Shown: one piece after another, positions 32,480 to 43,352 of the stretch
Layout of the letters: each line of letters begins with the position of its first letter
Position numbering within the stretch: position 1 is the first letter of the stretch
Position numbers and translations under genes: made by a program
Origin: Symbiodinium natans
Lineage: Eukaryota; Sar; Dinophyceae; Suessiales; Symbiodiniaceae
Length of the DNA: 64,000 nt
NCBI GenBank assembly: GCA_905221605.1
Contig: CAJNDS010002260.1
Location: 357,001-421,000 of the forward strand
Direction: 5' to 3'
The notes under the pieces: model-generated
What the model was told of the DNA's origin: nothing
The model's input: the letters and a program-made list of their open reading frames with translations, nothing else
Databases searched by the model: none

Positions 32480-33440
32480 GGCCCTAAACCCTAAACCCTA
32501 AACCCCCAAAACCCTAAACCCCTAACCCCTAAACCCTAACCCCTAACCCCTAAACCCCTAAACCCCTAACCCCTAAACCCCTAAACTAAACCCTAAACCC
32601 CTAAACCCCTAAACCCCTAAACCCCTTTACCCCTAAACCCCTAAACCCCTAAACCCCTAAACCCCTAAACCCCTAAACCCCTAAACCCCTAAACCCCTAA
32701 ACCCCTAAACCCCTAAACCCTAAACCCTAAATGCTAAACCCTAGACCCTAAACAAAATCCCAGCTGATAGGCCCCATTTTGATGAGCAAAGGCCTGCGGC
32801 TGATGCCATGGATGCTGGCCTTGAGGTTTAGGGTTCGGGTTTAGTTTAGAGTTTAGGGTTTAGGGTTTAGGGTTTAGGGTTTAGGGTTTAGGGTTTGAGG
32901 TTTAGGGTTTAGGGTTTAGGGTTTACAAAGGTACTTCCGGCTGATGCTCATGACGCTGGTTATGAGTATTCTCACTGACCAAATGGTGTGGGTTTGAGTG
33001 ATAATTTTGTTTGGTGGTTCCCGCTGAAAAAGACCTTTGAGCCCGTCTAGAACCACCCAAACCCTGGCGAACCCGAAACCCGAAACTCGAAACCCGAAAC
33101 CCGAAACCCCCTAAACCCGAAACCCCCTAAACCCGAAACCCCCTAAACCCGAAACCCCCTAAACCCTAAACCCCGTAAACCCTAAACCCCCTAAACCCTA
33201 AACCCCCTAAACCCTAAAAACCCCCTAAACCCTAAACCCCCTAAACCCTAAACCCCCAAACCCTAAAACCCCCTAAACCCTAAACCCTAAACCCCCTAAA
33301 CCCTAAACCCTAAACCCTAAACCCTAAACTAAACCCTAAACCCTAAACCCTAAACCCTAAACCCTAAACCCTAAACCCTAAACCCTAAACCCTAAACCCT
33401 AAACCCTAAACCCTAAACCCTAAACCCTAAACCCTAAACT
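32480..33440 (-). repeat. CCCCTAAA and CCCTAAA arrays around two islands
   Basis: 32,480-32,755 is mostly the octamer CCCCTAAA. 33,060-33,300 uses a 15-17-bp compound of CCCCCTAAA with CCCGAAA or CCCTAAA. 33,300-33,440 is near-perfect CCCTAAA. Islands at 32,755-32,825 (IPADRPHFDEQRPAADAMDA) and 32,930-33,000; a sense TTTAGGG tract lies at 32,825-32,925. Confidence 0.9.
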
Positions 33441-33444
33441 CCAC

Positions 33445-34670
33445 ACCTGTCCAACTTAAAGAAGCAGCCATGCAACAATTGAGAGCTGCTTCACGATTCT
33501 GAGACCGAAGGTGACCGATGTTCATGCAAAACAAACAGGACTACCTCCAGGTATATCAACGCCATTCTGCCTTCGCACCTGGCAAATACCTGCAGCCGGT
33601 TTGCCGTCGCGCTGGTCCTGCCGTCCGACCACCAAAGTTTCACCAACGCTGTATCACAAGACCCCGGGGAAAAAATAAGTCCGGAGGAGGTGGGTCCTTG
33701 GCATGAGGGTGCCTCGCACCTGCCATCTGCGGGACAGAGTCCCAGCGGGGCAACCAATCGGTGATGATGGGTTGGATGGGAAAGAGGGAGGCTTGAATTC
33801 AATTCTTTTTGTCCTTAACGTTTTCTACTGGCCACTCAGGTGTCTGTTTGTTTCAGTTGATGCTGTTATGGACTGCCCATTCCGAATGCGACAACAGCTT
33901 TTTTTGGTCCATGACACATTCTACTGGTCACTGAAATCTCGAACTCATTCGTCCATTTCCCTTGAACATGCAGTGTGATTGCATTCAAATTTCGAGTTGG
34001 GCTCCAGCAAGTCTCTTTGACTGTGTCCGCGTTTGCAACGATGAGCCCTAAGTATCGCACCTGGATGTCACTGCAACGACATTTCTGTGAATGCAGTGCA
34101 GCTTTACAGCAGCCAAGGTTCCATCCGACAGCCGGGCACAAGGGTGACCTGGGGGTATCGACGGGCAGGAAGTGCCCACCGCGTACAAAAAGCGGGAGAC
34201 ACACTCCAGGGAGCGCCTGTCCGAGTACGATCTTCAAGCCACAGTGCGCGCAGTTGCCTCAGCCTTCCCGTGTCATGAGCTTCAGGTTTTACAGCAATGC
34301 AGCTTTGAACTTTCTAGGACAGAGATCGTTTCATAGAGGAAGAAGGCGAGCTACCAAACTGTTGGAACCCCCAGTTAGTCTCCTTTATGTTGTAGACTCG
34401 ACTCGGTTCTTGTCTAAGGCTCTTACCCCCAGACGACATGGCGCTGAAATCCTGGACGGCGCGTGGGGTGCAAATACGGCTTGATAGAAAAGCCTTTAGC
34501 GCCAAACATAAAGGCAAGGACCTCAGAGTTAAAGCTCATGCGATTCGACAATTCACACTCATACTGTACCAAGGCAAAACCTTTATGGTGCCATTCCGGA
34601 TGTGTTCCGACATGAGGACGACCTTAGAAACCACGCTGATAATCCAGAGCGAAGGCTTGACCCTGTGCAC
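33445..34670. other. 1.2-kb unique block, coding strand unresolved
   Basis: No telomere-type repeats. Forward open stretches include 33,545-33,765 (SHLANTCSRFAVALVLPSDH) and 33,975-34,484; a reverse stretch is open at 33,866-34,237. None matches a family I know. It directly abuts the polypyrimidine satellite. Confidence 0.4.
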
Positions 34671-35170
34671 CTTTCTCGCTTCTCGCTTCTCGCTTCTCGC
34701 TTCTCGCTTCTCGCTTCTCGCTTCTCGCTTCTCGCTTCTCCCTTCTCCCTTCTCCCTTGTCCCTTGTCCCTTGTCCCTTGTCCCTTCTCCCTTCTCTCTT
34801 CTCTCTTCTTCTCTCTCTTCTCTCTTCTCTCTTCTCTCTTCTCCCTTCTCCCTTCTCCCTTCTCCCTTCTCCCTTCTCCCTTCTCCCTTCTCCCTTCTCC
34901 CTTCTCCCTTCTCCCTTCTCTCTTCTTCTCTCTCTTCTCTCTCTTCTCTCTTCTCTCTTCTCTCTCTTCTCTCTCTTCTCTCTCTTCTCTCTTCTCTCTC
35001 TTCTCTCTTCTCTCTTCTCTCTTCTCTCTTCTCTCTTCTCTCTTCTCTCTTCTCTCTTCTCTCTTCTCTCTTCTCTCTTCTCTCTCCTCTCTCTCTCTTC
35101 TCTCTTCTCTCTTCTCTCTTCTCTCTTCTCTCTTCTCTCTTCTCTCTTCTCTCTCTTCTCTCTCTCTTCT

Positions 35171-35208
<38 letters not shown>

Positions 35209-35880
35209 TCTCTCTTCTCTCTTCTCTCTTCTCTCTTCTCTCTTCTCTCTTCTCTCTCTCTCTCCTCTCTCTCTCTTCTCTCTTCTCTCTTCTCTCTTCT
35301 CTCTTCTCTCTTCTCTCGTCTCTCTTCTCTCTTCTCTCTTCTCTCTTCTCTCTTCTCTATTATCTCTTCTCTCTTGTCTTCTCTCTTCTCTCTTCTCTCT
35401 CTTCTCCCTCTCTCTTCTCTTCTCTTTCACTCTCTCTCTCTCTCTTCTTCTCTCTCTTCTCTCTTCTTCTCTCTCTTCTCTCTCTTCTCTCTTCTCTCTC
35501 TCTCTTCTCTCTTCTCTCTTCTCTCTTCTCTCTTCTCTCTTCTCTCTTCTCTCTTCTCTCTTCTCTCTTCTCTCTTCTCTCTTTTCTCTTCTCTCTTCTC
35601 TCTTCTCTCTTCTCTCTTCTCTCTTCTCTCTTCTCTCTTCTCTCTTCTCTCTTCTCTCTTCTCTCTTCTCTCTTCTCTCTTCTCTCTTCTCTCTTCTCTC
35701 TTCTCTCTTCTCTCTTCTCTCTCTCTCTTCTCTCTTCTCTCTTCTCTCTTCTCTCTTCTCTCTTCTCTCTTCTCTCTTCTCTCTTCTCTCTTCTCTCTTC
35801 TCTCTTCTCTCTTCTCTCTTCTCTCTTCTCTCTTCTCTCTTCTCTCTTCTCTCTGCTCTCTTCTCTCTGCTCTCTTCTCT
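34671..35880. repeat. Heptameric polypyrimidine satellite
   Basis: 1.2 kb with a 7-bp period. The unit changes in blocks: CTCGCTT, then CTCCCTT, then CCCTTGT, then CTCCCTT again, then CTCTCTT for about 900 bp with local CT slippage. All long Ser-Leu-Phe and Arg-Glu-Lys open readings across it are artefacts. Confidence 0.97.
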
Positions 35881-36042
35881 CAGGGGGGGGTGAAACTGAA
35901 ACAAATTCAAAAAACTTAAAAAACAAACAAAACTCAGCAAAAGTCGGAGTACATTTTTCTCAGACATCGACCGCCGCGCACGAAGCAAGCTCAATAAACC
36001 CTAAACCCTAAAGCCTTAACTTTTAGGGGCTTCGCCCTTGTG

Positions 36043-36744
36043 CGCCAGCGCAGCTTTTTGTTGAGTTGTCGTCAGTTGCTTTGCGATTGCGCAGGCGAGG
36101 AGGTTTAAGTAAATCGAACAAAGAAGACTTTTGGGCTTTGTGCCTGCTCAGGGCAAAGAGGTTTAAGAAGAGTGAACATGTCAGCACTCTGGAGCTGTTT
36201 GAGCTTCTCAAGTCCTTTTCAAAGCCACCGACGGCTTTTCGGCTCTTTGCTGGTGGGCCATCTGAAACGAATCTGGGGCTGTGAAGGCAATTCGGGCCTT
36301 CTAAACCCAATTTTGGGCCTTCCGAAGCCAATCTGTGCCTCTAAAGCCAATTTTGGCCTTCTGAAGCCAATTTTGGCCTTCTGAGGCCAATATTTTGTGT
36401 TCTGAAGCTAATTTTGTGCATCTAAAGCTAGTTTTGGGCCTTCTGAAGCTAATTTTGGGCTTCTGAAGCCAATTTTGGCCTTCTGAAGCCAATTTTGGGG
36501 CTTGCCAATTTTGCCCTTCTCAAACAAATTTTTGGGCTTCTGAAGCCAATTTTGGCCTTCTGAAGCCAATTTTGGGTCTTCTGAAGCTAATTGTGGGCTT
36601 CTGAAGCCAATTTTGGCCTTCTGAAACCAATTTTGGGCTTCTGAAGTCAATTCCCTTTCGAAAACTTTTCGCCGTAAAAAGTTTTTTAGGCACCAGGGCA
36701 GCCACCTATAGAAGAGTTGACTTGGGCGCCACGCTGCGCTGGCG
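36043..36744. mobile_element. 0.7-kb element with 12-bp terminal inverted repeats
   Basis: CGCCAGCGCAGC at 36,043-36,054 is repeated inverted at 36,733-36,744. The left half is open in the plus direction to TGA at about 36,284 (GGLSKSNKEDFWALCLLRAK, STLELFELLKSFSKPPTAFR). The right part (36,290-36,660) is about 17 copies of a roughly 20-22-bp unit around CTGAAGCCAATTTTGGCCTT. AAAACTTTTCGCCGTAAAAA near the right end forms a hairpin. No transposase is visible, so it is probably non-autonomous. Confidence 0.6.
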
Positions 36745-36960
36745 AACCCTAAACCCTAAACCCTAAACCCTAAACCCTAAACCCTAAAGCCTAAACCCTA
36801 AACCCTAAACCCGAAACCCGAAACCCGAAACCCGAAACCCCAAACCCTAAACCCTAAACCCCAAGCCCTAAACCCTAAACCCTGAACCCCAAGCCCTAAA
36901 CCCTGAACCCTAAACCCGAAACCCTTAACCCTGAACCCTAAACCCTAGTCCCTAATCCCT
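36745..36960 (-). repeat. CCCTAAA/CCCGAAA array
   Basis: Begins directly at the terminal inverted repeat of the preceding element. Confidence 0.95.
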
Positions 36961-36968
36961 AATCAAGA

Positions 36969-37045
36969 GGCTTCACGCTGGATGTTGACATCGGTGAGAT
37001 CTGGAGCTTGGCCTTTGATGCCACGTCCAGGACCGGGTGCTTGGG
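36969..37045 (+). CDS. Candidate exon, beta-propeller-like
   Basis: Open as FTLDVDIGEIWSLAFDATSR, resembling a WD40/propeller strand (G-E-I-W-S-L-A-F-D). Position between two repeat tracts is like that of the other micro-exons. Confidence 0.35.
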
Positions 37046-37156
37046 GGGGTCTAGGGCTTAGGGGCCAGCAGAGAAGCCGAACTCCTCATTCCTACACCCC
37101 GAACAAAAGTTTAAAGTACTCGAAGACTCACGAATGCTTATGGGTGGGGTTATCAT

Positions 37157-37300
37157 ACGCGAAAACAGGAGGCCCCTAATATAAATTCCCAAATAGTAGG
37201 ATTCCCTTATAATAAGGACCCAATAAGGTAGCCATAAACCCTAAATCCTTAAACCCCCATAAGGACCCCAATAAGGTACCCCGAAATATCGTAAACCTCG
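37157..37300. mobile_element. Family B element with internal duplication
   Basis: TACGCGAAAACAGGAGGCCC at the left and GGTACCCCGAAATATCGTAA at the right. AATAAGGACCC..AATAAGGTA occurs twice, around a short CCCTAAA-like insert. Confidence 0.75.
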
Positions 37301-39211
37301 GTTTAGGGTGTAGGGCTTAGTGTTCGACAGGTGGCAAATTGGCTTGAAAGCGCCTTCTTGGGGCCGGCGTCGCGCAACGCGTCGCGCGGGTGCTTTCCGG
37401 GGCATTCCGCGGCACTTCGGGTGTCATTCCCCTTTAAGCAAAAGGGCCCCGGGAAGTAACGGGAAACCCTAAACCCTAAACCCTAAACCCCAAACCCCAA
37501 ACCCCAAACCCCAAACCCCAAACCCCAAACCCTAAACCCTAAACCCTAAAGCCTGCCCTCTAAACGTGAAACCCTAGTTCCAAAGCTTCCGTTTGCCTGG
37601 CTCCTCTTATGGTTGGAGGACACTTTTCTGCGGTGGCAACAACGAATCGGCTTCTCGGCAACGAGAAAAACATCCCTAATCCCCAATCCCTAAACCTTAA
37701 ACCCTAAAGCTCTAAAGCATCAGACCACCGAAGCCACTAAGTCCAAAATCCCGCAATGTTCGCGCAGACCAATGTGCTCCTAGGTCTAGGGTTTGGAGTT
37801 TAGGGTTTAGGGTTTAGGGTTTGGGGTTTAGGGTTTGGAGTTTGGGGTTTAGGGTTTAGGGGCTGTCAGCCTTGTGTCATGGAGAGGGTGGGGTTTGGGT
37901 CTTCGGGCCATGAGGACTGAGGTCGCGAGATTCGGAGGCTTTGTGTAACCCACCATCATACGGTGTTTTTCTAAATTATGGTCCCTATTTTTGGAGAATT
38001 CACCGTGTAAACCCTGAACCCTAAACCCTAAGCCCTAAACCCTAAGCCAACCCTAAACCCTAAACCACTGTACCGGGTGCTAGGAAGCAGGGGACGGGTC
38101 GGGGGCTGAGGCTTTGGGGGGATGTGCGGCTCCTCAGACTTTGAGATCTCAACTCAGGCCTGCTTCACGGACAAGGGTTCAGGGTTTAGGGTTTAGGGTT
38201 TAGGGTTTAGGGTTTAGGGTTTAGGGTTTAGGGTTTACGGTGTAGGGTGTATGTAGGGTTTAGGGTTTGGGGTTTAGGGTGTAGGGTTTACGACTACGGG
38301 GTCAGGGTGCTTAAAGGGGTTACGGCAACAGGTTTGGTATCTTTTACCCTCACATCGAGCCCCCCGTGTCTATCCACCAACCCCAAACTCTAAGGTTACA
38401 AGTATGCCCCTCGATAGGTGTGTCTGGCCCATATTATTGGGGCGGGCCCGGGCTTTACGAGCCCTTAAGTTCTAACCCAAAAACCCTCAAATTCTAAGCC
38501 CTAAGCCCTAAGCCCTAAGCCCTAAGCCCTAAGCCCTAAGCCCTAAGCCCTAAGCCCTAAGCCCTAAGCCCTAAGCCCTAAGCCCTAAGCCCTAAACCCT
38601 AAACCCCTTAACCCTAAACCCTAAGCCCTAAGCCCTAAACCCTAAGCCCTAAACCCTAAACCCTAAGCTCGAAGCTCTAAACCCTAAACCCTAAACCCTA
38701 AACCCTAAACCCTAAACCCTAAACCCTAAACCCTAAACCCTAAACCCTAAACCCTAAACCCTAAACCCCAAACCCCAAACCCCAAACCCCAAACCCCAAA
38801 CCCCAAACCCCAAACCCTAACCCTAAACTCAAAACCCCAAACCCTAAACTAGCCGTGTCTCGATATGAGGTTGCAGCCGTCCGGCTGTGAGAAGAGCAAA
38901 CGGTGGACAAAAAGATTCAGGGGGATTGAGAGGGTTTAGGGTTATAGGGTTTAGGGTTTAGGGTTTAGGGTTTAGGGTTTTAGGGTTTAGGGTTTAGGGT
39001 TTAGGGTTTAGGGTTTAGGGTTTAGGGTTTAGGGTTAGAGGGTTAGAGGGTTTAGGGTTTAGGTTTTAAAGTTTAGGGTTTAGGGTTGCTTAAGTCAGAG
39101 CTCAGGTGTAGCGTTCAGGATTCAGGGTTTAGACTTCAGGGCTTAGCCGGTCCAGAGCCTTCAGCACAGGGTGAAGAAAGCCCAAATAGCCTCCTCTGAA
39201 ACAGCTCTGCC
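37301..39211. other. Repeat-rich stretch with weak islands
   Basis: Arrays: 37,465-37,555 (CCCTAAA and CCCCAAA), 37,790-37,860, 38,175-38,310 and 38,930-39,090 (TTTAGGG), and 38,490-38,830 (about 16 CCCTAAG, then CCCTAAA, then CCCCAAA). 37,957-38,012 resembles the E2 intron 1 family. Open islands at 37,600-37,690, 37,870-37,950 and 38,075-38,175 show no family. Confidence 0.5.
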
Positions 39212-39365
39212 TGGTTTAGGGTTTAGGGTTTAGGGTTTAGGGTTTAGGGTTTAGGGTTTAGGGTTTAGGTAGGGTTTAGGGTTTAGGGTTTAGGGTTTAG
39301 GGTTTAGGGTTTAGGGTTTAGGGTTTAGGGTTTAGGGTTTAGGGTTTAGGGTTTAGGGTTTAGGG
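39212..39365 (+). repeat. TTTAGGG array upstream of the duplicated genes
   Basis: About 21 near-perfect units. Only copy 1 of the duplicated gene has such an array at its left border, so it lies outside the duplicated unit. Confidence 0.97.
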
Positions 39366-39561
39366 CTCTGCCTGGTTCTTGCGCCTTGTCTGATGCCGCT
39401 CCCCTGCAGCTTTCTGGCCAGAGAGCTGCCCCCCCCCACAGCGGCTGGAACGAAGCACAGGCCTTCCCGAATGCAGCTGCCGAAAGCGCAAGATTGAAAG
39501 ACCCTTACTCTTGTGACACAGCTCGCCCACAAGCTTCCAAGCTCTGCCAGGCCTGGCACGC

Positions 39562-40414
39562 ATGGCCTTCTTGCGCGCTTTGGTCGTTGCGGTCTCGACG
39601 CCACTTCTGGAGGTGACGCTTGCAGTCACGCGATGTCACGTGCGGTGTGAAGTTTCTGTTGTGTTGCGTCTTGTTAGCAGATGGTGCTGTTGATTGCTGT
39701 TGCTTGTTCAATGCGTTGCTTTGCCCGAAGGCGATCGTGTGGGACCGCGAGGGCACCATCGCGAGCAACGGAGGAACCCACTCCGTGTTTGCCGGCCTCG
39801 ACTTCAATGCTCTCCCCGAATGCACAGATAAGCTGGTCCCAGGCGGGCAGTTTTCCTCTATAGGGCCTCTAGGGGCACGCGTGATGAAGCTTGACTCGGT
39901 TGTAAGAAGCGCGGGCCCTAACTTGTAGCTCCGAGCCAAAACGCCTGTTTCAGGTGGAGTGGCCATGTGTGAGACCCTGTCGCTGAAAGATTGCGAGGGC
40001 TACACCGAGGCTGATGATACCGGAAAAGCATTCGCCCAGTGCAAGAAGAGCGGAAAGAACTGCCTTGCAGTCGGTCCCGCGTGCAAGGGATCGAAGGCAC
40101 CAAAGAAGAAGCACTGGATCAGAGGCCCAGATGGTGCATACTGCAATAACGTTTGCAAGGACAATGGCTTCAAGAAGTGCAACAAGCAGGAGATGGCAAA
40201 GATCACGACAAAGGATCTCATCAAGGCAAAGATGAAGGAGGCCGGTTACACTTGCAAGTCAGTGGGTGGCCACAGGAGCTACTCCGGAAGCCCGTTCTCG
40301 ACAAACCGAGCCGGAGACGATTGCTACTACTACTCCCCGGGCACGGCGGCCTCCTCTATCAATTGTGACCACAACTCCTATGGCCATCACGCGCCGCTCT
40401 GCTACTGTGACTAG
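39562..40414 (+). CDS. Cysteine-rich, probably secreted protein, copy 1
   Basis: Three exons give 229 aa: 39,562-39,612, 39,731-39,908 and 39,954-40,414 (TAG). Exon 1 is a hydrophobic start (MAFLRALVVAVSTPLL), signal-peptide-like. Exon 2 reads IVWDREGTIASNGGTHSVFA and KLVPGGQFSSIGPLG. Exon 3 holds 13 Cys, including GPDGAYCNNVC, AGYTCKSVGGHRSYSG, GDDCYYYSPGTAASSINCD and the C-terminal LCYCD, suggesting a disulphide-stabilised extracellular domain. Intron 1 is GT-AG (118 nt); intron 2 is GC-AG (45 nt), chosen because it joins the open frames in phase. No family name can be given from sequence alone. Exon 3 is the most secure. Confidence 0.7.
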
Positions 40415-41053
40415 AGCGAGAGCATGTGAGAGCATTGTAGAAAGTGCCTGGGGTGCCTCATACGAAGCCCCAGATCCCTCGCGCGGGCTGAAGCAAAAGT
40501 TGGTGCCGGTGCCGTGGGGCGTGGGCGGCTCATGGCATGGATGGGGTCTCTCATTTTAAGGTCAATCTCGTGTTTGGGCAACTCCTCATCATGTTTGGGT
40601 TTGTTCTTGTTCGGATGCATTGGAACTAACATTGGGCTCGGGCTTTGGGGTGTTCGGGGCCGTTCCAGAGATTTCAAGAGATTGTGTATGGAATGCCTAG
40701 CAGGAAGCTGGGTGCACGCTTGCATGGACTGGGTCAGCCAGTTTAGTGCCTGTTTTTTGGGAGGCGCATTTTGGATTTCCATGTGGTGTTCCGCTTGGTT
40801 GAAGTTCCGATGGTCTCAGTTTCCGGCCTGCTTTTTCGCAGAAGCGCGTTCGTTCCTTTGCTGAACGGGCTCATGAGGGCTTAGATGCCGCTCCCCTGCA
40901 GCTTTCTGGCCAGAGAGCTGCCCCCCCCCACAGCGGCTGGAACGAAGCACAGGCCTGCCCGAATGCAGCTGCCGAAAGCGCAAGATTGAAAGACCCTTAC
41001 TCTTGTGACACAGCTCGCCCACAAGCTTCCAAGCTCTGCCAGGCCTGGCACGC

Positions 41054-41906
41054 ATGGCCTTCTTGCGCGCTTTGGTCGTTGCGGTCTCGACGCCACTTCT
41101 GGAGGTGACGCTTGCAGTCACGCGATGTCACGTGCGGTGTGAAGTTTCTGTTGTGTTGCGTCTTGTTAGCAGATGGTGCTGTTGATTGCTGTTGCTTGTT
41201 CAATGCGTTGCTTTGCCCGAAGGCGATCGTGTGGGACCGCGAGGGCACCATCGCAAGGAACGGAGGAACCCACTCCGTGTTTGCCGGCCTCGACTTCAAT
41301 GCTCTCCCCGAATGCACAGATAAGCTGGTCCCAGGCGGGCAGTTTTCCTCTATAAGGCCTCTAGGGGCACGCGTGATGAAGCTTGACTCGGTTGTAAGAA
41401 GCGCGGGCCCTAACTTGTAGCTCCGAGCCAAAAAGCCTGTTTCAGGTGGAGTGGCCATGTGTGAGACCCTGTCGCTGAAAGATTGCGAGGGCTACACCGA
41501 GGCTGATGACACCGGAAAAGCATTCGCCCAGTGCAAGAAGAGCGGAAAGAACTGCCTTGCAGTCGGTCCCGCGTGCAAGGGATCGAAGGCGCCAAAGAAG
41601 AAGCACTGGATCAGAGGCCCAGATGGTGCATACTGCAATAACGTTTGCAAGGACAATGGCTTCAAGAAGTGCAACAAGCAGGAGATGGCAAAGATCACGA
41701 CAATGGATCTCATCAAGGCAAAGATGAAGGAGGCCGGTTACACTTGCAAGTCAGTGGGTGGCCACAGGAGCTACTCCGGAAGCCCGTTCTCGACAAACCG
41801 AGCCGGAGACGATTGCTACTACTACTCCCCGGGCACGGCGGCCTCCTCTATCAATTGTGACCACAACTCCTATGGCCATCACGCGCCGCTCTGCTACTGT
41901 GACTAG
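41054..41906 (+). CDS. Cysteine-rich, probably secreted protein, copy 2
   Basis: Same three-exon structure shifted by 1,492 bp: 41,054-41,104, 41,223-41,400 and 41,446-41,906. Differences from copy 1 in coding sequence are few: Ser-to-Arg and Gly-to-Arg in exon 2, Lys-to-Met in exon 3 (TTKDL to TTMDL), and a few synonymous changes. All cysteines are kept. Both copies look intact. Confidence 0.7.
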
Positions 41907-42027
41907 AGCGAGAGCATGTGAGAGCATTGTAGAAAGTGCCTGGGATGCCTCATACGAAGCCACAGATCCCTCGCGCGGGCTGAAGCAAAAGTTGCGTGCC
42001 GGTGCCGTGGGGCGTGGGCGGCTCATG

Positions 42028-42481
42028 TTGTTTGGGTTTTCTCTTGTCTTTCAGTCCAAAGGCCTCCCAAAATTCTGAGAGAACCAGGTGATGCGAGTTT
42101 CACCCGGGTTGAGGGCTTAGGGCCTCAGGGTTTTGTCATAGCCAATCTCGCGGCACTTGGCTCGTGCACAAAGGCAGCGGTACCGAACCTTTTCGAAACC
42201 CCAAACCCCGAGTTGAATGGTTTCTTAAACCCTAAACCCTAAACCCTGAACCCAAAACCCAAAACCCTAAACCCTAAACCCTACACCCTAAACCCTAAAC
42301 CCTAAACCCTCAACCCTCAAAGCGAGGCCCACCATCCCAATCCCTAGAAAGCTGAAGTCCGAACAACCGAAACTTATGCGCCTGAACCCCAACCCCACCC
42401 CACTCTCAACGGAAACAGCCAAGTCCTAAGCCCTAAACCCTAAAGCTTAAACCGTAAACCCCAACAGGGAGAACCGCAGCC
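42028..42481. other. Flank of the duplication and CCCTAAA text
   Basis: 42,060-42,230 has no recognised reading. 42,225-42,315 is CCCTAAA with CCCAAAA and CCCTCAA variants. Confidence 0.5.
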
Positions 42482-42547
42482 ATGAGCCCATCCGCGCGAT
42501 GGGTTCTTGCAATCGTGGTCCTTGCGGCCGGTGTGGACTCTTTCCAG
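42482..42547 (+). CDS. First exon encoding a signal peptide
   Basis: ATG-initiated MSPSARWVLAIVVLAAGVDS then FQ, a textbook hydrophobic signal sequence, ending CCAG|GTGGGG. The following exon(s) cannot be fixed; a Thr/Ser/Ala-rich island at 43,280-43,352 is one candidate. Confidence 0.5.
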
Positions 42548-42549
42548 GT

Positions 42550-43134
42550 GGGGTTTAGGGTTTAGGGTCGTAGGGTCGTAGGGTTTAGGGCTTCTAGGGT
42601 TTCAGGGTTTATGGTTCCAGGGTTGTAGGGTTTTAGGTTTTGGGTTTTTAGGGTTTTAGGGGGTCTTTGTTGGTTTTGTGAATTTTGGCAGGGTTTTAGG
42701 GTTTTGAGTTTTAGGGTCGTAGGGTTTAGGGTTCCTTAGGGTGCTAGGGTCTTAGGGTTGAGGGTTCTCGGGCTCTGGGGTTTAGAGGGTCTAGGGTCTG
42801 CTGGCTTTGTGCAGGGCTGTTCTCAATGCCGAATCGGGAGGCTCAGGTTCAGCTTAGGTTTTAGGTTTTAGGTTTATAGGTTTTAGGTTTTAGGGTAGGG
42901 TTTTGGGGTTCCGAGCTTGGGTCTGCGGGCTCTCTACATGTGGGTGGTTGGCCATTCTTGGTAAATAAGCCCCTAACCTCGAGAGCGCAAGACCCTGTGA
43001 CCCTAAACCCGAAACCCAAACCGAGCACGCACGATGCTGTAGCGGAGACCCCCCCCCCCGGCAAAAAGTGCCACCCTCATCCCAAGGCCCCTAAACCCAA
43101 ACCAAGGTAGGCGTTTGGGGCATTCTACTATTTG
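42550..43134. other. Degenerate TTTAGGG text
   Basis: Almost continuous TTTTAGGG, TCGTAGGG and TTTAGG variants to 42,900, then unassigned sequence with a C10 run near 43,050. Confidence 0.6.
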
Positions 43135-43227
43135 CTTAAGAAACCCACAACAAATGCTTCCTTATTAAGGGTAATATAGGGACTATTATTGGTTTTCATT
43201 CTGTTGGGTTTCTGAAGCAAATAGTGG
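43135..43227. mobile_element. Family G inverted-repeat element
   Basis: Left CTACTATTTGCTTAAGAAAC pairs with right GGTTTCTGAAGCAAATAGTGG, about 22 bp with three mismatches; 93 bp in all. Fragments with TTCTTAAGCAAATAGTAG also occur near 19,708 and 24,440. Confidence 0.8.
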
Positions 43228-43279
43228 TACTCAGGAGTGTTTTTCAGAGGATTTAGGGTTTAGGGTTTAGGGTTTAGGG

Positions 43280-43352
43280 CCAGCCGAGCTTAAGACCAGC
43301 CCAACCTCCTCCGCGGAGGTCGACACCGCCCCTGAGGCGCAGCGCAACAGTG
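43280..43352 (+). CDS. Candidate exon, hydrophilic
   Basis: Reads PAELKTSPTSSAEVDTAPEA then QRNS and ends AGTG|GTTTAGG, another array starting at the donor. Low-complexity linker-like composition. Confidence 0.3.

Larger units (their letters stand above)
39391..42027. repeat. Tandem duplication, period 1,492 bp
   Basis: The unit 39,391-40,534 recurs at 40,884-42,027 with very few substitutions, both in exons and in introns and flanks. The 350-bp spacer 40,535-40,883 is not duplicated in the window. Confidence 0.95.

Noticed and set aside
33866-34237. Reverse transcriptase fragment on the reverse strand (VRYLGLIVA)
   Set aside because: The short string is suggestive of an RT motif, but no catalytic YXDD-like motif or other RT block is present and the frame breaks on both sides.
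34438-36011. Very long open frames rich in Ser-Leu-Phe (forward) and Arg-Glu-Lys (reverse)
   Set aside because: They are the translation of the CTCTCTT heptamer satellite, open in several frames on both strands, with no non-repeat protein core.
36290-36660. CRISPR array, or copies of the dinoflagellate spliced leader (because of GCCAATTTTGG)
   Set aside because: Units are about 20-22 bp and nearly contiguous without unique spacers, so not CRISPR. The match to the spliced-leader core is interrupted (an extra A) and lacks its flanks.
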